From Acinetobacter larvae (GTDB taxonomy: Bacteria; Pseudomonadota; Gammaproteobacteria; Pseudomonadales; Moraxellaceae): a DNA stretch of 64,000 bases. A model generated the notes under the pieces. That model ran no database searches. It saw only the letters and a list, made by a program, of their open reading frames with translations, and was not told the origin of the DNA. Positions 59,466 to 64,000 of the stretch are shown piece by piece. The stretch spans positions 2,852,001 through 2,916,000 of the forward strand of contig NZ_CP016895.1 of the NCBI RefSeq assembly GCF_001704115.1, written 5' to 3'. Each line of letters starts with the position of its first letter. Position 1 is the stretch's first letter. A program made the translations under genes and the position numbers.

Positions 59466-61766
59466 TCAATTGCCTTGTACTAGACGTCGCGCACTAATGA
59501 TGCCGGGTTGTTGCTCTAAACGTGCCAACAAACGGGAAAGCTGCGCCAAGCCTTTCACTTCGATCAGCAATTTCATATTGGCAATCCCATCAGTTTCTGA
59601 GATGGTATTGACCTGACGAATATTGATCTGATCAGAGAAAATCACTTGGGTCAAATCTTTGAGCAAACCGCGACGATCATAAGCCTCAACCACAATCTGC
59701 ACTCGCTGACCACGTGTCGGCTGCATTTCCCAATCGGCTTCGACGGCACGCTCAGGTTCTTGTGCAATCATCCGTTGATAATCTGGGCACATCACTTTAT
59801 GGATACTTACCCCACGATTGAGTGTAATATAACCAGCAATTGACTCACCATGTACCGGCTGACAGCATTGGGCAATGTGCAGTTCAACGTTATCCAGACC
59901 ATCAATTAAGATTCCGTGTGCCGACAAAGTATGGCTGGCGCGCGGGTTGAGGGTCGGTTTTAGCACCAGTTCCGGCTCATCTTGATCACTGTGCATATGA
60001 CGATGCACTTGATTGAGCAAGGCATGAATACTGACATCACCACTGACCAAGGCCACTAAAATGTCATCACCAGCTTTGACATTAAAATGCGCACAGTAGT
60101 CATTGAGATCGATACTCTTCGGATGGATCGCAAGGCGTGCCAATTCTTTGTTGAGAATTTCCCGACCAACGTCAATATTTTTACTGCGGTCTTGCTGTCT
60201 AAACCAATGCCGTAGTTTATCGCGTGCACGTGCGGTCTTGATATACCCTAACGAGTTGACCAACCAATCACGGTTCGGCTCGCGATCTTTTTTGGTTAAA
60301 ATTTCAACTTGCTCACCGGTTTTAAGACTATAGGTCAGTGGTACATAACGCTGGTTAACCCGTGCTGCATAACACTTATTACCCACCTCAGTATGCACAT
60401 GATAGGCAAAATCTAAGACCGTGGAGCCACGCGGTAACTCTTTAATATCACCATCACGACTAAACACATAAATCTTTTCAAAGTTATCAAAGTCATGTAG
60501 ACGTTCAAATTCTTCGGCATCATCTTCATTGGGATGCGTACCGCTTTCGTTACGCTCTTGATAATGCTCCAATACCGAACGTAATGAATGCAAGCGATGG
60601 TTAAAAGAATAGTCGGTATTCTTGGCACCTTCTTTATAGTTAAAGTGCGAACATACCCCCAACTCTGCCTCTTCATGCATTTCTAAGGTACGAATTTGAA
60701 TTTCAAGCGACTTGTTTTCGGCAATCACCGCCGTATGCAAAGAGCGATAACCATTGGGCTTTGGATTGGTAATATAGTCATCAAACTGGTGGGGAATATG
60801 CCGCCAAATCTGATGTGCAATACCCAGTGCGTGATAGCACTCGGGCACGCTTTTCACCAAGACCCGTACTGCACGAATATCGTAAAGCTGGTCAAAACTT
60901 AAGTTTTTCGACTTCATTTTGCGATAAATCGAATAAATATGTTTGACACGCCCCGAGACCTCAGCCTCAATCTGATGGCTGGCGAGCTCATTACGAATTT
61001 TATCTACGACAAACTGGATGTATTGCTCGCGCTCTAAACGCTTTTCATTGAGTAGCGTAGCAATCTCTTTATAGCGTTCTGGTGCTAGATAGCGAAATGC
61101 GAGATCTTCTAACTCCCATTTCAGCTGAGCAATCCCCAAGCGATGTGCCAAAGGCGCATAGATGGTGAGAATTTCTCGTGCCACACGCTCTTGACGCTCT
61201 TTGGATGATTTGGCTAAATCTCGCAGCGCATGGGTACGCTCCGCCAGCTTGATCAGCACGACCCGCACGTCTTCTGTAACCGAGATCAGCATTTTATAAA
61301 TGCCAGACAAATGCTCACGTTGGTTATTGTTGAAGTGATCTTCCAAACGTTTGTTTTTTTCGATCAGCTCAGACAGCTTCCCCATGGCCAAAGTGCCTTG
61401 CACCAAATTATAAATTTGTGTGCCAAACCTTTGCTGAATTTCAACTAAACTCACCAACTCATCACGCACACTACGATACAGCAATGCCGCGCACAAGGTA
61501 TCTTCATCAACATGTAAATGCGCCAGAATATCGGCGAATCCCAATGCAGTACTAAAACTACGCGTTTGTTGTTTGAGCTCTAAGTCTCTTTGTAAAACCA
61601 ATTCAGCGACAGCAGGTAAACGATTAAATGCCTGCCCATCTTGTATTTCACGAACCCGTTCAAGCCAAGAGGCTAAGCCTTGTTGCGCTTTCTCGGTATG
61701 TTCTACAGTCGCATCTACAGGCAACTCACCGAGTCGTGCAGGTAAAAGCTCACGTACTGTGACCAT
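59466..61766 (-). CDS. relA: GTP pyrophosphokinase RelA
   Basis: A 766-residue long RSH protein. The N-terminal hydrolase-like domain lacks the HD pair (ALLYRSVRDELVSL in its place), so it should be synthesis-only. The synthetase domain has RVKHIYSIYRKMKSK, YDIRAVRV and QFDDYITNPKPNGYRSLH, where the acidic FDD marks RelA rather than SpoT. TGS, zinc-finger-like and ACT domains follow. It makes (p)ppGpp on starved ribosomes. AGGAG lies just upstream. It follows rlmD by 33 bases. Confidence 0.95.
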   Translation of the reverse strand: MVTVRELLPARLGELPVDATVEHTEKAQQGLASWLERVREIQDGQAFNRLPAVAELVLQRDLELKQQTRSFSTALGFADILAHLHVDEDTLCAALLYRSVRDELVSLVEIQQRFGTQIYNLVQGTLAMGKLSELIEKNKRLEDHFNNNQREHLSGIYKMLISVTEDVRVVLIKLAERTHALRDLAKSSKERQERVAREILTIYAPLAHRLGIAQLKWELEDLAFRYLAPERYKEIATLLNEKRLEREQYIQFVVDKIRNELASHQIEAEVSGRVKHIYSIYRKMKSKNLSFDQLYDIRAVRVLVKSVPECYHALGIAHQIWRHIPHQFDDYITNPKPNGYRSLHTAVIAENKSLEIQIRTLEMHEEAELGVCSHFNYKEGAKNTDYSFNHRLHSLRSVLEHYQERNESGTHPNEDDAEEFERLHDFDNFEKIYVFSRDGDIKELPRGSTVLDFAYHVHTEVGNKCYAARVNQRYVPLTYSLKTGEQVEILTKKDREPNRDWLVNSLGYIKTARARDKLRHWFRQQDRSKNIDVGREILNKELARLAIHPKSIDLNDYCAHFNVKAGDDILVALVSGDVSIHALLNQVHRHMHSDQDEPELVLKPTLNPRASHTLSAHGILIDGLDNVELHIAQCCQPVHGESIAGYITLNRGVSIHKVMCPDYQRMIAQEPERAVEADWEMQPTRGQRVQIVVEAYDRRGLLKDLTQVIFSDQINIRQVNTISETDGIANMKLLIEVKGLAQLSRLLARLEQQPGIISARRLVQGN

Positions 61767-61799
61767 CCCCTTCTCCTCTCAAACGTATATCCACCATGA

Positions 61800-63197
61800 T
61801 TAAAAAGTACTTACTTCGGTGTCTAATAATTTTTCAAATAAAGTAATTGATTCAACATGACCAGTATGGCTAAACATATCAATAACCCCAGCCGTTTTTA
61901 GCACATAACCAGATGCAGCTAATATTCCTGCATCTCTTGCCAGCGTGGCCGGATTACATGACACATAAACTATTCTTTTTGCACCAAAATTAGATACATA
62001 ATGCATAACTTGCTCTGCACCAGCTCGAGGAGGGTCTATTAATAATGCATCAAATCCTTGATTTGCCCAAGGATTTCTAGAAAAGTCTTTTGTTAAATCT
62101 TGTGAGTAGAATGTAACATTTTCTATGCCATTTAGTTGCGCATTGTGACGCCCGCGTTGCACCATCTCCTCACTGGCTTCGACAGCAATCACTTGCCCTG
62201 TGGCGCCTACACAACGTGCTAATGGCAATGAAAAATTGCCTAAACCACAAAATAAATCCAAAACGCGCTCGCCTGCTTGTAAGTCAAGCAAATCGCAAGC
62301 CAACTTGACCATTTTGGCATTTACTTGTGGGTTGACTTGAATAAAATCTGTCGGTTTAAACTGCAAACGCACATCGAAGTCAGGCAAAGTATAACTCAAG
62401 CAATGTTCATCGAGCAGAGAATCCGCCCGCTGCAGCTGATGTGCGGATGCTTGCAAATACAGCTGCCACTGCCGCTGTGCCGCAAAATCGCGTAAGCGCT
62501 TTAAGTCAGAGGCATTAAGACGTCGCATATGCCGAACCAATAAGGCAACCTGTTGATCACCTTTGATCAGTTCAACATGACCGATATCACCACAAGCATG
62601 TAATTGAGATAAACACTGCTTTAGCTCAGGCAAAGCCTGATCCAAATGCTGATCGAGTATGGCACAATGCTGAATTTCCGTTAAAAAATTGCTTTGTGCT
62701 TGGCGAAAACCAAAGCGTAAACGCTTGGACTTGGGAAGGTAACGTACCCCTATACGGGTTTTATGCCGATAAGCACGTTCCGTAGCACGCACCGGGCTTA
62801 GCCACTGCTGCGGCGCTAAACCAGCAAAATGGGTAAAGTGTGAAGCCAAAACTTGTTGCTTGGTCGCAATCTGTTGATCGGGATGCATATGTTGCAGACT
62901 ACACCCACCACAGTCTTCAAAATGATCGCAAAAAGGTGCTATACGTTCGGGGCTCGGCGCAGACAGAATGTCCACCTGATGCGCCTCATCAAAACGTTTA
63001 TGCTGCTGATCGATTTCAGCAAGCACCAATTCGCCAGGTAAAGCAAAGCGAATAAACACTTTCTTGCCCTGCCATTCATGTGGATGATCGGCTTGATCGA
63101 CATAATGAGCAATGCCTCGCCCTTCATGTGATAAGCCCTCGATACGAAAAACATAACGAGCGGATGAAGATGCTGCTGTTTTGGCTTTATGCTTCAA
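61800..63197 (-). CDS. rlmD: 23S rRNA m5U1939 methyltransferase RlmD
   Basis: A TRAM-domain, iron-sulfur methyltransferase of about 465 residues. It shows the cluster cysteines in CDHFEDCGGCSLQH, the SAM motif VLDLFCGLGNFSLPLA and the catalytic VYVSCNPATLARD, then DMFSHTGHVE. The start is uncertain: TTG 63197 begins just before the TRAM domain and lies after the preceding stop. The frame extends to a TTG at 63266 that would overlap the upstream exonuclease gene by 55 bases. No in-frame ATG is available near the domain start. Confidence 0.92.
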   Translation of the reverse strand: MKHKAKTAASSSARYVFRIEGLSHEGRGIAHYVDQADHPHEWQGKKVFIRFALPGELVLAEIDQQHKRFDEAHQVDILSAPSPERIAPFCDHFEDCGGCSLQHMHPDQQIATKQQVLASHFTHFAGLAPQQWLSPVRATERAYRHKTRIGVRYLPKSKRLRFGFRQAQSNFLTEIQHCAILDQHLDQALPELKQCLSQLHACGDIGHVELIKGDQQVALLVRHMRRLNASDLKRLRDFAAQRQWQLYLQASAHQLQRADSLLDEHCLSYTLPDFDVRLQFKPTDFIQVNPQVNAKMVKLACDLLDLQAGERVLDLFCGLGNFSLPLARCVGATGQVIAVEASEEMVQRGRHNAQLNGIENVTFYSQDLTKDFSRNPWANQGFDALLIDPPRAGAEQVMHYVSNFGAKRIVYVSCNPATLARDAGILAASGYVLKTAGVIDMFSHTGHVESITLFEKLLDTEVSTF

Positions 63198-63211
63198 AAA
63201 AAACGTCTCAT

Positions 63212-64000
63212 TTAAAAATTGAAATCTGTTGCAGTAAATGCAGTCTGTGATGCATTCTTCTGCCAAAGCGCTAAAAAGTCATGCTGCTGTGGCTGAGTTT
63301 GCACATATTGAATAGTGTGTTGTATCCACATGTGATGACTTTCTCGGTTCAGTTGCCCTTTTAACAGCAACCAACGTAAATAAATCAACCAACAGTTGAG
63401 CACATCACGTTCACAATATTGCGTAAGTTGCGACCAATGTTGCTGCTTCACCAGCTCCATCATGTCCTGACCACTCAGCTCGCCTTTACCCGGAAAGCCA
63501 AGTAAACGCGCAATATCATCCAACTTTTGGAATTGTTTGGCATGGAACATCGCCAACACATCCATCAAGTCGATATGACGCTGATGATAGCGATTTTGGT
63601 AGTTATTATAGCGTTTATTTCGATCAATTTCTCCTTGATCGAATAAACTTGGTGCAGATAGACCGTGATACATGGCACGCAGCATGATGACAGGAATGTC
63701 AAATTGCAAACCATTCCAACTGACCAAATTGGGTTGGCGCTTATCAAAAATAGACAAAAACTTGCTTAGAATTTGTGCTTCACTGTCCTGCGCTTGGCTA
63801 AAGGAAAACAAGGTATAGTTGCCTGATTCATCTACCCATAAACCTGAAATACAGACAATTTCATGTAAAGCCAAACGTTGAAAATCATGGCCAGATTCTT
63901 GACGGCGCAACTTGATCAAAGCCTGCTCTAGCGCTGCGGGAGGCAAATCTAGATGATATAAATGTGCGCCAGCCTTCAGGTCGGTCACAGTTTCTATATC
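63212..64000 (-). CDS. PolB-like 3'-5' exonuclease, 5' end outside the window
   Basis: An RNase H-fold exonuclease of the family related to the PolB proofreading domain. The first visible codons read D-I-E-T-V, the motif I Asp and Glu, so the reading frame runs past 64000 and the true start is outside. Motif II is in LVSWNGLQFDIPVIM and motif III in YCERDVLNCWLIY. GTG 63988 cannot be the start because it would remove the catalytic residues. Its stop is 12-15 bases before the rlmD TTG. Confidence 0.82.
   Translation of the reverse strand, partial: DIETVTDLKAGAHLYHLDLPPAALEQALIKLRRQESGHDFQRLALHEIVCISGLWVDESGNYTLFSFSQAQDSEAQILSKFLSIFDKRQPNLVSWNGLQFDIPVIMLRAMYHGLSAPSLFDQGEIDRNKRYNNYQNRYHQRHIDLMDVLAMFHAKQFQKLDDIARLLGFPGKGELSGQDMMELVKQQHWSQLTQYCERDVLNCWLIYLRWLLLKGQLNRESHHMWIQHTIQYVQTQPQQHDFLALWQKNASQTAFTATDFNF

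Overview
The window is a stretch of gammaproteobacterial chromosome that fits the genus Acinetobacter. The evidence is the 16S and 23S rRNA sequence, a GigA/GigB-like gene pair, an AccA with a short N-terminus, the trxA-rho pairing, dispersed type II secretion genes (a lone gspE), and A+T-rich spacers. The species cannot be fixed by eye. Almost everything is core genome. I see no insertion sequence, prophage, integron or CRISPR array. What is unusual lies in the spacers (many unrelated short tandem duplications, palindromes, a Pho box) and in a few proteins with unexpected architecture.

Layout. 1-4.3 kb: a MocR-type regulator converges on a GABA-type permease, followed by about 1 kb of spacer. 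4.3-9.2 kb: small redox and thioester genes (rhodanese, yajQ, DUF4442, yciA-trxC, a rhodanese/phosphatase-fold protein, a 36-residue lipoprotein, a stand-alone dihydrolipoyl-dehydrogenase-like flavoprotein). 9.2-15 kb: a complete rRNA operon on the minus strand (16S, tRNA-Ile, tRNA-Ala, 23S, 5S) with two promoters, processing stems and a terminator. 15.2-23.2 kb: mlaA, gigA-gigB, a nitrilase-family amidase, an exported protein of unknown role, gspE, and a DUF432-mscS pair. 23.4-34.5 kb: a large DUF2339 membrane protein, polA, the minus-strand run accA-tilS-proC-yggT, and ppx with a PhoB-type box.

34.8-48.3 kb: trxA-rho, an abundant-looking small lipoprotein, then a broken form of the classic thrS-infC-rpmI-rplT-pheS-pheT-ihfA cluster. 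The order is kept, but a plus-strand gene of unknown function separates rplT from pheS, and three genes (an exported tandem TonB-C-domain protein, a YfcG-type glutathione transferase and an unknown) separate infC from rpmI. 48.7-64 kb: a helical protein of unknown function, an acyl-CoA synthetase, darP-npr-rapZ, panC-panB, folK-pcnB, comEA, mazG, a short-chain dehydrogenase, relA, rlmD and a PolB-like 3'-5' exonuclease cut by the right edge.

Functional links. Stress signalling is well represented. GigA (phosphatase) and GigB (STAS protein) feed into the nitrogen PTS through NPr in published A. baumannii work, and npr (beside rapZ), relA and ppx are all in this window. Several starts were moved to sites supported by ribosome-binding sequences or family length. 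The clearest is infC, which begins at an AUU codon whose Shine-Dalgarno overlaps the thrS stop codon; pcnB has only UUG starts.
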